A stretch of 64,000 bases of DNA from Oehlia diaphana (Eukaryota; Glomeromycota; Glomeromycetes; Glomerales; Glomeraceae), in assembly GCA_003833135.1 (NCBI GenBank), contig QZLH01000453.1, positions 1 through 64,000 of the forward strand, written 5' to 3'. The position numbers and the translations under genes are program-made. Shown piece by piece: positions 11,663 through 27,387 of the stretch; the first letter of the stretch is position 1, and each line of letters starts with the position of its first letter. The notes beneath the pieces were generated by a model, which saw nothing but the letters and a program-made list of their open reading frames with translations, searched no databases and had not been told where the DNA came from.

Positions 11663-12418
11663 ATCGATTTCCGCGCTGCTCAAGTGAAGTTTAACGACTT
11701 TACAAAAATCGGGTTCAGAATAGGAAAAATATTGTCGGCTACCTTATTAACTAAAGCACGTAAACCTGCATATAAATTATAAGTTGATTTTGGAGAGATA
11801 GGAAAAAAGGTGTCCTCAGCTCAATTGCCTGCTAATTATGAAGTGGACCAAGTAGTGGGAAAGACGGTTGTAGGCGTTGTTAATCTTCCACCACGCCGTA
11901 TTGCAGGAGTTAAATCGGAAGCTTTGATTGTTGGATTTCCTGATTCACTGGGTAACGTTTTTCTTCTTAATACCCGTTCTCAGGAAACAGCCGATGGCAG
12001 TCAATTGGCTGAGTGCGGTCAACATGCCGATGAGATTAATTATGATGACTTTCAAATGACTGATATTCGGTCGGCAACAGTCCTATCTGTTGAACCATTA
12101 AAAGAAAATGAAGGTGCTTTCCACGTAAATACCCTGATTGGTAGTCAAGTAGCAGCGCTTTTAAATTTGGAACCTGAAGATATACCAGACCAGCGATGTA
12201 ATACTCTTTTACTCACGTTTCATGCCGTTCAGAGTGACAATACTAAGAAAGCTATTCATCTGCCATTGGGAGTAGATGGAAATGGGCAAGTAGTTAACGG
12301 AGAAAAACTTTCTAAGTTTGAATATAGGATTAGAATACAGTCAACCCCCTATATAGTTACACCCTTCGGGACCAAAAAAAATTGGTGTGATTATAAAAAT
12401 ACTATATGGTATGATTGA
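11663..12418 (+). pseudogene. CsaA-like tRNA-binding-domain protein, with in-frame stop
   Basis: One frame reads through from about 11663 to 12418 except for a TAA at 11780-11782. Before the stop: FNDFTKIGFRIGKILSA and ARKPAYKL. After it: VDFGEIGKKVSSAQLPANYE, then VVGVVNLPPRRIAGVKSEAL and IVGFPDSLGNVFLL. This order matches bacterial CsaA/YgjH proteins (OB-fold tRNA_bind domain). A second copy of the domain start follows in INYDDFQMTDIRSATVLSVE, so the protein has two tandem domains. No ATG begins the frame and no intron fits well. Higher GC than the neighbours, lack of introns and the family suggest transfer from a bacterium followed by decay; a downstream GTG at 11810 opens the longest uninterrupted part. 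Confidence 0.65.
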
Positions 12419-12589
12419 AGAAGGGTTTTTTCTAATAAGCTTATTAGTAATTTGGGCCAATGCAAATGTGCTTGTAAGTGGGGGATGTGACTATATCTGG
12501 GGTGGCTATAGAGGGAGTTTTTAAAACTTCAGATCTTGTTGTAAATTGATATTTTTTTCTTATAAAATGCGAAATTTTTTTTTATTATA

Positions 12590-13074
12590 TGTAGCCAATA
12601 TTTTTATCCTAATCATGTGACCAATTCTTCTCTCGAGCCGGGAAAAACTTATGAATTCTATCGTTCAGGAGGACCTGGCTTCAAGATTATGAATGAAGAA
12701 AATTATAAAATTATCCTGAATCAATTAAAACTTTCTTATCTGATGAGCTTTGTTATATATTATTAAAATATTATCAGAAGGAAAGTATTATGTTCTTTTA
12801 GAAATATGGTCTGCAAATTCGATTAAAGCGCTTACCATTGTACAAAAAAATTATAAATATTATGGAATTGATGTTAATTCAAGATTTGTTCGAGAATCAT
12901 ATATCTAATAAGGCCAAAGTTAAATTAATATCATTTTATGAACTTAATTCTTCTTTCGAGGCTTTCAACATAAATGAAAAGGTTTTAATTGTCTTGCCCT
13001 TCAACTTGTTTGGAAATTTGGGCAACCCTAAAAATATTAGAGAGGCTCTTTATACCTTGTCAAGATTTTATTAA
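12590..13074 (+). pseudogene. Relic of a bacterial-like protein, possibly a methyltransferase
   Basis: Two readable pieces lie just after the CsaA-like relic. About 12600-12750 contains SLEPGKTYEFYRSGGPGFKI and MNEENYKIILNQL. 12838-13074 contains KVKLISFYELNSSFEAFNIN then EKVLIVLPFNLFGNLGNPKN. The second resembles the later strands of a class I SAM-dependent methyltransferase, but the glycine-rich SAM loop was not found, so the call is tentative. Frames do not join and no splice sites fix them. Adjacency to the CsaA relic suggests one transferred bacterial segment. Confidence 0.35.
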
Positions 13075-13079
13075 GTTAT

Positions 13080-13940
13080 TAGAGTACTTCATACTTAGCA
13101 AAAGAAGAATATTATAATACAAAATTTAAATCACACAAAAGAAGCTAAATTCACTGTAGATTTAATCAATCACCAGACGCGAGCCGCAGTGGTCAGTGGA
13201 TGAAAAATCAAGTTTGTGTAACCATAATCGTAATTTCGCGTTTTACGAAAATTATAAGCTATTTTTTTTTAAAGATCTTTCATAAGGTGAATGAATATAA
13301 AATTCCATTGCAAAGTTAGGTGTAATTTTACGAGAAGAAACATTCTTCTAAAGTTATAAAAGTATTTACACAGTTTTTCGCGAAAATACACAAAAAAAAT
13401 CTTTATAAAATCTTATTAAGGTAAAGGACAAGTAAATTTTTGTTACTTAAATTTTGAGTTCTAATAATTTTTTTTCTATTTATAACAACAGTATCGATCC
13501 AAAAATGTGTTTTAAAAGCTGACGATTCTATCCAATAATTAAATTTTTTTACGCAATACGATTCAATTCATGATTATTTGGTTATTAAAATCTATAAATA
13601 CTCGTTCATTCGATGCTTTAAAAAATACAGCTTGATTTTCTTACGCATTCACTGCTTCACTGCGCAAGATCTTGTGTAGTGAAAGAAGGATTTAGCATCA
13701 GAAAGGATTATGTAATCGCGGACGCGTAGATTAATTTTTCTTTACTAATAATAATGGACGCATTTTAACTCGGTTTAATAATGAATAAGTTTTCCAATTA
13801 ATCAAATTGATAAATTGGTAGATAATATTTTATAATATAATAAATACTGATAATTATATATCATCTAATTTATATAAATACAATTTATATGGGTCTATTA
13901 TAGAAGTAAATAATAATAAGTTCCATTGATTCTGAAATTA
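13080..13940. other. Intergenic region with a 28-bp palindrome
   Basis: Mostly AT-rich. TTCACTGCGCAAGATCTTGT... at 13656-13683 is a near-perfect palindrome centred on AAGATCTT. No coding or RNA gene recognised. Confidence 0.5.
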
Positions 13941-18023
<4,083 letters not shown>

Positions 18024-18743
18024 TTTTATAGCTTCTTGGTAATTTTATGGTACTATCTGCTAAACACATCGTTTATTTTTTTTTTACGGCTAAATATCTA
18101 TGATAGTGGTGATCACATCAGATTTTTTAAAAATCATGAGATAATTATAAATGGTAATAATATTATTATAAATGGTAACAATATAAGTTGATCTTGCATA
18201 TAACTAGATAAGTTGTAAGAACGCGCGTTTTTTTTTAAAGATGCATTTTTCGAGAATGTTTCACGTCCTTTAATTTCGTTTGTTTAAATTATCTGTTGTT
18301 AATATAATTTCTTAACTTGCAGATGAAACTTTTTTTTTTGCACATGAAATTCAGTGGTTATGAAAAATTATCAAGTTTTTTTTTTTTTATTTGATTAATT
18401 TGTAGAATAAGTAATAATCATTTACAAATTAATGGATAAATAAAAATATTTCAGAACAACAACATACGATCTTTTATCAATATAGTTATCAATATATTTG
18501 ATCGCCTTCTTTAATAGCATATCGAATGTTTCTGATTAGAAACCAATAAAATCATTTTCACTAAATTTATTTGATAGTGACATCAAAAATTTCATTACCT
18601 CATTAGACTGACTATCCCTGTAATAACGTACAGAGTCAACGTCAATCAACTGCCTTATCTGATTCTCGAATATTAAAGTTTTTCTGTGATCATCCCTCAC
18701 ACATAAAATATCGTTTTTTTTTTTATAAAAAAAAAAATTTGAA
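18024..18743. other. Divergent PFK / GRASP upstream region
   Basis: 720 bp between two start codons, with poly-T tracts near 18370 and 18715 and an AACGCGCG word near 18225. No gene seen. Confidence 0.5.
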
Positions 18744-20709
18744 ATGGGAGGAACTCAGAGTACAGCAGCTAAAGGAAATGGATATCATATATTACGAGTA
18801 TTTATTAAATAATTCAATTTATTTAATTAGAAAATTCAATTTCAATATTAAATTTGGTCAATTTTTATTTATAAATAAGGTACAAGAGAATTCACCTGCT
18901 CATACTGCAGGAATAGAACCATTCTTTGATTATATTGTTGGAATTAACGGAATTCAATTGGTATGATTTAATAATATAATAGAATTAATAGAATTTCCAT
19001 TTTTATTTTTATTGAATAATTAATATAGATAATTATTTTTTGAAAGAATATTGATAGTCCATTCTTTCAAGAACAATTATCACAATATATCGATAAAGAA
19101 GCTATATTATTGATTTATTCTACAAAAGAACAAGAATTTAGAGGTATATTAAATATTTTTATTAAAAAAATTTAAAAATTTAATAATAAATTCATTGAAT
19201 TGATCTATTATTTATTTGAATAATAAAATAGAGGTGAAATTAATTCCAAATAGAGATTGGACAAGTAATCCTCAAGATGGATTAATTGGTAAGAATTATA
19301 AGAAACAACGCATTTTTTTTTTATAAAACAAAACCAAATTTTTAATTGATTTGATTGAAAATAGGTTGTAGTATTCGATATTGTTCATATGAGGTAACTA
19401 ATATTTTTTTTTATTATAAATTATAATAATTTTTCCAATCTAAGTTTTTTTTCCCTACCTAACAATATTATATAGAGTATTAATGAACATGTATGGCATA
19501 TTCTGGATCTTGCTCCGGATAGTCCAGCAGAAATGGCCGGTTTGGTATAGAGATATTTTTTTTTTTGTCTATTAATTAGAAATATAGATTTTTTTCTAAA
19601 GTTATAATTTATATTTAAAGGTTCCATTAACAGATTATGTGATCGGAACCCCACATGCTACTTTACGTAGTGAAACAGATTTTTATGATTTAATTGAAGA
19701 ATATTTAGGAAAATCTCTTCGACTTTATGTATATAATGCTGATTTTGATGTTTGTAGAGAGGTATGATAATAATATTAATGAAATATTCAATAATTCTGA
19801 AAGGGTTATATTCATTAATTTATTATTATTATTATTATTAAAAAGGTTATAATCGTTCCAAATCGTGAATGGGGTGGTGAAGGATCTTTAGGTTGTGGAG
19901 TTGGTTATGGGTAAATATGACTTACCAATATAATGATGGGTTTGGTTGGACATACATAGTGAAATTCAATAAACCGGATCTTCGATAAATCAGATCATAA
20001 GTAAATTCTGAGTTGAGTTCTGGAACGGATTATCATATCTGTTTTCGATCCAGATTTCTGGTCTGGACTTCTCGACATACCGGACTGTATATCGAATTTC
20101 ACTGTGTATTTTTTAACTTACAATGTTTTGGACAAGGTTCTAGACGTAAGAAAAAGTGTCTAAATCCTATCCAAAACCAATTTCTCAAAATTTGTTCAAA
20201 ACTGTCAAATTACCCGATACTAATACTAATGATAATATTCACCATTTATACCTAGATATCTTCATAGAATACCAAAAACAAACAAATTTAAATCACATGA
20301 ACAAGAATTTACATTACCATGGAATACTTTAGCTCATCAAGTACCTCCTACTAATTCACAATATCAACATTATAATCCTGAAAATGATACTATAACACCA
20401 ACATTATATCATGTTGAAAATATTAATAATGAACAAAATGCTGAATTTTTTACTCCTGCAAATCTTCAGATGATTACAGATCCATCGACATCATCATCTA
20501 TTAATAATAAGAGCAGTGAAAATGAAAATATAATAACATTAGAAAACTATTCCGATGAAAATAATAAAACAATCCCTCATAATATAAATGAAAAGAATAA
20601 TAATGATAATGAAAAAGATGTTGAAGAAGAAGAAATTATTAATGAAAAACAAGAATATTATAATAATGAAATCATTAATAATGGTAATAATAATAATATA
20701 AAACAATAA
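18744..20709 (+). CDS. GRASP family Golgi reassembly-stacking protein
   Basis: The start [18 protein letters not shown] gives an N-terminal Gly for myristoylation, as in GRASP55/65. Exon 1 ends 18797 and exon 2 starts 18880. Two PDZ-like domains follow: first [20 protein letters not shown] and [20 protein letters not shown], second [36 protein letters not shown] and [20 protein letters not shown]. These act in Golgi stacking and unconventional secretion (yeast Grh1). After the GRASP domain the tail is Asn/Glu-rich and low-complexity. The last intron (19911-20255) is 345 nt and carries a palindromic element. Identity is secure; exact internal exon edges are by eye. Confidence 0.92.
19953..20108. 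mobile_element. Foldback MITE-like element inside a GRASP intron
   Basis: TACATAGTGAAATTCAATA at the left end pairs with ATATCGAATTTCACTGTGTA at the right end as an imperfect inverted repeat, and the next bases (AAACCGGATCTTCGA against CTTCTCGACATACCGGA) also pair in part. The intron is several times longer than typical, fitting insertion. No target duplication was identified with confidence. Confidence 0.5.
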
Positions 20710-21370
20710 TTTTCTTTTATTTTTTAATAAATTTTTTTTTAAAAAAAAAAATTGGTAGTTTTTATACTAAAATATATATATAATAATAATTATTAGTTTA
20801 ATATATTTTGGATTTTTTTTTTCCGGGGATTTTGTTTATAAAATGTTAATAAACAGTTTTTTTTTTGCAATGAAATTTCTATAATTTAATTTTATTTTTA
20901 CTGTGTTTCCACTGTATCTAATTATATTGTTATTTTTATTGTATATATTTATATTAATTATATGTTTTTATTGTATGTAATTATATAGTTATTTTATCAT
21001 ATATATTTTATACATGAATATATATATATGTATATTCTTTAAAAAAAAAATTACCATCAATATTTATACAAACAATATATATATACAGTATATACAGTAT
21101 ATACAGTATATATAAAATAAAATAGATTAAATATCAAACAGATCATGTAATAGAATTTTAATCTAACAATCAAATTAATCAAATGATCCAAAATATAATT
21201 GATACAAGTAGCAGTTGTAAGTAAAATGTTAAAAAGTAATGTTTGTTAAAAGTAATGTTATTTGATTTTCGTATAATATGTGTGTATACAACTTGTAAAT
21301 TACAATGAAAAATATTTTTATATATATATAAAAAAAAAAAAAAATTTACTCATTAATTACATATTTTAAT
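20710..21370. other. Convergent GRASP / MAPKK 3' region
   Basis: AT-rich with TATATA and ACAGTATAT runs near 21075-21115 and long A or T tracts. No gene recognised; it must hold the polyadenylation signals of both genes. Confidence 0.5.
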
Positions 21371-22913
21371 TTAACCCTTCCATTCCCAAACTTGTTTAAT
21401 CCATAACTCCAATTTTACTTGTCTTTGTGATGATAATTGAATAAATGGATGATCAAGCATTTGTTTAGGTGTAGGCCGTTTTTCTCCATCTTTTTCCAAA
21501 CTATATATATAAAAAAAAAGAAAAAAATTAATTAGTAACTTGAAAAAAAAAGTAAGTAATCATTAAATGATTTAAAAAAATTCCCATACCAAATCTTTAA
21601 GAAATCTTTAAGTTCTTCGCTCCATTGATATTCGTCAGAAAGTGTAGGAGCGGGTAAGTTTGCAATATATGTAACTAATTCAATCGGAGACAAAAAGGAA
21701 GGAAATGGAAATCGATTCTGTGCAACTTCCATTATCGTTAATCCTAAAGACCATACATCAGCAGATACCTTATATGGTAAACCTAGAATTCGTTCTGGCT
21801 ATATATTTAATTAACAATAGAGTTGAACAAAAGATTTCACAATGTATAAGATTCAACCAATAATTTATTACTTACGGCCATATAATAACTAGTTCCTAGA
21901 AATGTATCTGCTACTGAAGAAACTAATTCACCCGATACTCCAAAATCGCAAATTTTTATCTCTCCTTTTTTAGTTACCAAGATATTTGACGGTTTTATAT
22001 CTATAAAAAGAAAAAAGTAAATGTTTTAACCATATGTTATATAAACGAATTATAATTATATATAAAATTCCAACCTCTATGAATGATTTGTTGACTATAG
22101 AGGTATACCAATCCTTTAAGAACCTAATGTAAATTTACAGATAAATTACTAGTTGCACTTAAATTTCGAATAAAAAATTGATAAAAAAAACTTACTGATT
22201 CGGCAATTTTACCAAGGACTTTTTCACCGATTCTTCCTTGTCTTTTGCTCACATTTTTATAAATGGCATCTAAACTACCACCCTCACAATATTCCATGAA
22301 AATTGCAATTGATGAATCACTATCTTCCAAAATAGCACCATAATATGATACAATATTTGGTGAATGACATGTACGAAGAAATTGAAGTTCACGAAGAATT
22401 TGCTTATATATTTTTGGGTCTAGGACAACATTGATTTTCTAAATAAATGTTTATATAAAAGTAAAAATGAATGTAATGACAAATTATTAATTATTTCAAT
22501 GATTTCAACTATTTCATTCAACGCACCTTTTTTGCCATTATGTGGCCGGTTGACTTATTTTCTACTTTGGAAACTGTCCCACCAGCACCTTCACCCAACC
22601 TAGACAACTCTCTAAAATTAGCAGGGTTTATTTCTTCACCATCTGGAGCAGTAACTTTAACAGATTCGTCATGGAAAAAATCTTTATTGTCGTCTTCTAG
22701 TGGTTGTGGAGTTATCCTTCCCATCACAGAGATAAGTTCATTAGTCTGTTGTTGATGAGTCGTGCTAGATCCATTTGAATTTGATATAGGGACAATAAGT
22801 GGAGAAAGAGAAGACGGAGCTGAGGAATTGGGGGTAAGGGAATTGGTAGGGATGTTGAGACGACCTGGGAGATTGTTGCGTGTAGTACGTTTGCTAACTG
22901 GAACTGACGCCAT
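21371..22913 (-). CDS. MAP kinase kinase, Mkk1/2 (cell-wall integrity) type
   Basis: Six or so exons give roughly 400 residues. A Ser/Pro/Asn-rich N-terminal 90 residues precede the kinase domain: glycine loop [12 protein letters not shown], lysine in HIMAKK, catalytic loop HRDIKPSN assembled over an intron, DFG in [13 protein letters not shown], then GTSYYMA|PERI and [20 protein letters not shown]. The activation loop has Ser and Thr at the two positions phosphorylated in MEK (SSVADT). [20 protein letters not shown] resembles Mkk1/Mkk2/Pek1 more than Ste7 or Pbs2, so a role upstream of the Slt2-type MAPK is inferred. It ends at WKG. Confidence 0.88.
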
Positions 22914-24139
22914 TGTTTAATGTTTTGACTTTACCGAATAATTATAAAAATATATTCACAATATTATGTATAACTTTAAAAGTTATGTCAGGGAATAAAT
23001 TCGTTTCTTATAGAACAAGATACAGTTTTGATTACTGCCAGAAATAAGTTTAAAAATTTCTGGAAATTCATTGTAATTAAAAAATATGTTGTGCATCCGA
23101 AATTCTTGTGACTGCATAGTGACAGCACTTATTGTCAATTAAATTTGGAACAGGGAATTGGGAAGTTGACATAATTCACGTGAGTGATCTTTATGTGCCA
23201 GGGTTAAGGCTAAAATAGGGGAATCCTCTTTAGGCAATGTTAGATGTATCAAATGGTATAAATGGTTTAGGCGTGATTGTAATACCTAACCGCAACACAT
23301 GCATTTTCACACGTCGCGCAGTAGCAAATGTATCGTTCTTGTACCATCAGGTGCTATTTTCTTCAACCACCTTACTGTAAAAATATATTATGCGGTGAAG
23401 ATCGACATGCATATGGTAGAAGAAGATAGTATTTGCCGCGCAGTACGCAGTTTCACACTCGCACTTGTAATTTGTAACAATTAATTCACACGTAAAAATA
23501 GAAACAGTACTGTATAATTTTAATTATTAAATATAGTTTTTTTTTTATTGATATTATGTACAAAACCCCATTAATCATAAAATGTATAATCTTTATTTCT
23601 ATACAAGATTATATTTTTTTTTTTCCTCTAATCTAATATCCGTTTTATCTGCACTCCCTTTTTTTTTTGGTAATGAATAATTAATTATTAGGTATAATAA
23701 TATACGATGGTATTAAAAATGGACTGATACTTTTGGGATTATTGATTTGAATTATTTGAGATAAAATAAAAAAAAAAATTAGATTGATTTTTAAAAATTA
23801 TATCTGGAAATACAACTGTTAATAAATAAATGATGATAAAAAAAATATTTTTTTTTTTTTTAATAAAAAAAAAAAGAATATAATTTTTTTTTAATGTAAA
23901 TAAAATGAATAAAAATAAGAAAAACTCAAACGAACCCTAAATAAAATTAAAATAAAAAGTGACCAAAAAAAAAAAAAGAAATGAAATTGGAAAATGCATA
24001 TATATATATTTACACTATACATAAAAGAAATGTCTAAAATGATAAGTACTTTTTTTAAAAAAAATAATGCCAAAACCATAAACTAAACCTCAAAAAAGCA
24101 GATAAATGTAAATAATAATAAATAATACTAAATATACAT
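22914..24139. other. Intergenic region with one foldback element
   Basis: Upstream of the MAPKK and downstream of the coiled-coil gene. 22914-23290 is plain AT-rich sequence with a CACGTG near 23179. 23298-23480 holds the palindromic element listed separately. 23480-24139 is A/T homopolymer-rich and contains nothing coding that I can support. Confidence 0.5.
23298..23480. repeat. Foldback (MITE-like) element, higher GC
   Basis: GCAAATGTATCGTTCTTGTACCAT near 23325 pairs with the reverse complement of the segment ending near 23437 (GCAAATACTATCTTCTTCTACCAT, written in two parts: GCAAATACTATC and TTCTTCTACCAT). CGCGCAGTA and TGCGCGGC words flank the arms. Limits and target duplication are not resolved. 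Confidence 0.4.
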
Positions 24140-26991
24140 TTAATAAATATGATAAGTTTTGTAATAATCAAGTAAAAAACCAAATTTTGTTGTACCTTCA
24201 CTTATATTAAATATATAATCAATCGAGATAAATAAAAGAGTAATTAATAAGACTTTAAAAACGAACAAAACCCAAGATTGTTTGGTTAAAGATTGATGAT
24301 TTTTAGATGATTCTCCCACCGCGTTGTTGTTATTGATACTGTTCGTCGCCTTTAATATTAACAAATAAATATAGAGAGTAGAAATGGGAAGAGAAAATGG
24401 ATTATGTAATTTTTTATGGTAATTGATTGATGGTGATTGGTGAAATATATCAAAAATTTGATCAATTTAATCGCCTTTTCTCCAAAATAATCATTTAATT
24501 TAATATATTAATTATGATCTATTACCGTGCTGTTCCTCTTCGAATTTCTTTTCTTAACAGTAATCCATCCTTCATCGGTATCTTTCTTTGGCCTTGGTAC
24601 GGGTTGATTATTACTACTATTAATTTCATTAGACCCAATGGTATATGACTGTAAAGGTTCAATAGCGCTTTTACGTTTTTGTTTAGTATATTGTGGTTCA
24701 ACAACGTTTGATGTTGATGTAACATCATTTGATGCATCCCCATTTGTCATTGCTAACGATCTAGACGAAAATTTGGAAGATCGCGAAGTTATAGACGTAG
24801 GTGACGTAGGTGAAGTAGGTGACGCTGGTGACGCTGGTGAAATAGGTGAATTAGATGTTGACGCCAATTCTTTACACTTTTTCTCTAACTCGTGCGCTTT
24901 TCTTAATGATTCAGCATTTTCGGTTTTTAATTTTCCATTCTCAGCTCTCAATTTTTCAACATCTGACATCAATTTATCTACAGTACGAGCTATAAAAAGA
25001 GGAAATAAAAAGGAAATTAATATAACAAATCGAAAATGCGAATATAAAAAAAAAATTAAATATGATGAATTATATACCTTTAGTGTTTAACTCGCCAACT
25101 TGTTTTTGTAGCATGGAGTTATTATTTTCGAGTTGTTTGAATTGTTCTAAATACGGGGAGAGGGGAGAAGAGAAAGAAGAGAGAAGATTAAAAAGTAATC
25201 TCTGAAAAATACGTCGATAGACACGTCGAAAGGCACTTCGAAAGATTTTTCGAGATACCTCGAGAGATACTTCAAAGAAATACCTCAAAAGATGTTTCGA
25301 GAGATACCTTCAAAGAAATACCTCGAAAGATACTTTCAGAAAATTGATTATATAATAATATACATACCTAATTTCTGAATTAAATTATTATTACGTTTCT
25401 TTGTCCACTCTTCTGCATCTTTAGAAGCTTTCAATTCAGCTTTAGTACTAGCTAATTCACTTTTCAATTTTTCCACGGATTGTAATTCTGATTTGAATTG
25501 CGCAAAATTTTCACTTAAAGAATTATATTGTTCTTTTGGAATCATATTAGATAATAAATTCTTTTGTTGTTGAATCGTATTTTCTTTAGATTCAAGTTGT
25601 AAACGTAAATCTTTTAAAGCATTACTTTGATTATCTAAATCATTTTTAATATTATGTACAGCACTTCCTAATTCAGATTTAACATTTTCAAGTTCACGTA
25701 AAGCTTCATTACGTTGATCAGTAACGGATTGTAATTCTAAATTTGCAAGATTTAAAGTAGAATCACGATTTGAAAGATCATCATTAAGTTTTTTAATTTG
25801 AAAAATCAATAAATCATTTTCTTGTTGAATATTTTTCAAACGATTTTGAATTGATTTATCAACAGAATTTTCAGTTCTAGCGATTTCAACTTCTTCTTGT
25901 GATTTAATTAAATCCGAAGTTAATTGATTAATTTTATTTTCATATTCCTCCTTTGTTAAATTAAGTTGATTAAGTAATTTTTCATAATCAGTATTTTGTT
26001 TTTTTCTTTCTTCAAGATGTTTTTTAAGGAGATCAGATTCTTTAATTAAATCAGATTTAAGTTGAGAATTTTCTTTAATAATTTTTTCAGATTCTTCATT
26101 AATAGATTTTAAATGAGATTTTACATTATCAAGTTCTTCTTGAATAGATTGATTAGATTTCATATATTTTTCAATTTCACTTTTACTTGAAGTTAAATCA
26201 TTATTTAATTGTTGAATATTAGAAAGAAGTTGATCCTTTTGAGATTTTAATTCATTGATTTCATGTTTATTAACTTCCAAAGCAACACGAGATTCCGATT
26301 GATATTTATTAACAGATTCTTGAGCTTCTTGTTTATTAATAGAAAGTTCTTTTGTTAAATTTTCCACGCAAGATTTTTGATCTTGAAGTTCAATTTTAAT
26401 TTTTTCCAATTCAGATTTTTCATTAATAATTTCTTGTTTAGAATTTGATAAATCAGATTCAAGTTGATTAATAGTAGAAACTTTTTGATTTAAATCATTT
26501 TTTAATTGTTCCAATTCTTTTTCTTTTTCAGCCAAAGCGTCATTTAATTCTTTTTCTTTCTCAGTCAAAGCATCATTTAATTCTTTTTCTTTCTCAGCCA
26601 AAGCATCATTTAATTCTTTTTCTTTCTCAGCCAAAGCATCATTTAATTCTTTTTCTTTCTCAGCCAAAGCATCTTTTAATTCTTTCTCTTTAACGTCATT
26701 AACGATATCACGTGATTGCTGATCGGATTTAACGTCATCAACAGTATCATCATCGACAACAACATTATTAGTATCTTTATTAAGATTATTAATATCATTA
26801 GTTAATTTTTCAACTTGACTTAATAAATCTTTATTACGTTTTTCAAATTGTTGACGTTCGATTTCTTTATCTAATCTAATTTTATCCAATTCATCTTTTA
26901 ATTTTTGAACCCCATCATGTTGAGTTTCATCAGGAAAACCAAAACTTTTTCGATTTTTAATGTTCATAATACTATTTCTTTTATTATTAAC

Positions 26992-27023
<32 letters not shown>

Positions 27024-27150
27024 CATCGATGACAACGCTATTTCTGTCTTTCTTTCGGAGACTTTTCATTTTTGATAATAAACTATTACTTTTATTATCT
27101 CCATTTTCGGTATTGGAACCGTTACTCGAAGTTTTACCTAAAGGTTTCAT
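24140..27150 (-). CDS. Tail-anchored coiled-coil protein, golgin-like, unidentified
   Basis: Four exons (27150-25368, 25146-25078, 24989-24526, 24349-24140) keep phase and give 841 residues. An Asn-rich N-terminus is followed by about 500 residues of heptad-like coiled coil (Glu, Lys, Leu, Asn, Gln-rich). A hendecad block repeats NDALAEKEKEL about five times, from exact 33-bp DNA units. Then come a Ser-Pro repeat (SPISPASPASPTSPTSPT), a basic linker and a single C-terminal membrane helix, SWVLFVFKVLLITLLFISID, about 25 residues from the end. This layout fits a tail-anchored tether or golgin at ER, Golgi or mitochondria; no named orthologue recognised. Reading past the third exon donor instead gives a soluble form ending in VIDHN, so alternative splicing could remove the anchor. 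Confidence 0.75.
26512..26690 (-). repeat. 33-bp in-frame tandem repeat (11-residue hendecads)
   Basis: Five near-identical 33-bp units encode NDALAEKEKEL within the coiled coil; one unit has Thr for Ala. Near identity at DNA level points to recent slippage expansion, and unit number probably varies among strains. Confidence 0.8.
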
Positions 27151-27347
27151 GATTTTTTTAAAGGTACAAGATTAAAATAGGGAATATATTTAAGGTTTTC
27201 TTTCCCTTTTTTTTTTAGAAAAAAAAAAGTGCGTCTTTTGATAAAAATAGGAATTTATAATAAATAATAAAAAAAAAAAAAAAAAAAAAAATAAAATTTT
27301 TTTTTTTTTAAAAAAAAAAAAAAATGGCTTTTTTTAAAAAAAAAAGG

Positions 27348-27387
<40 letters not shown>

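Noticed and set aside
11758..11782. A GT...AG stretch that would remove the in-frame stop of the CsaA-like frame
   Set aside because: It would be only about 24 nt, shorter than any intron here, and it would delete the conserved ARKPAYKL segment.
20013..20255. 80-residue plus-strand frame
   Set aside because: Falls inside the last GRASP intron and its foldback element.
23299..23484. 61-residue plus-strand frame
   Set aside because: Coincides with a foldback repeat and shows no protein-like features.
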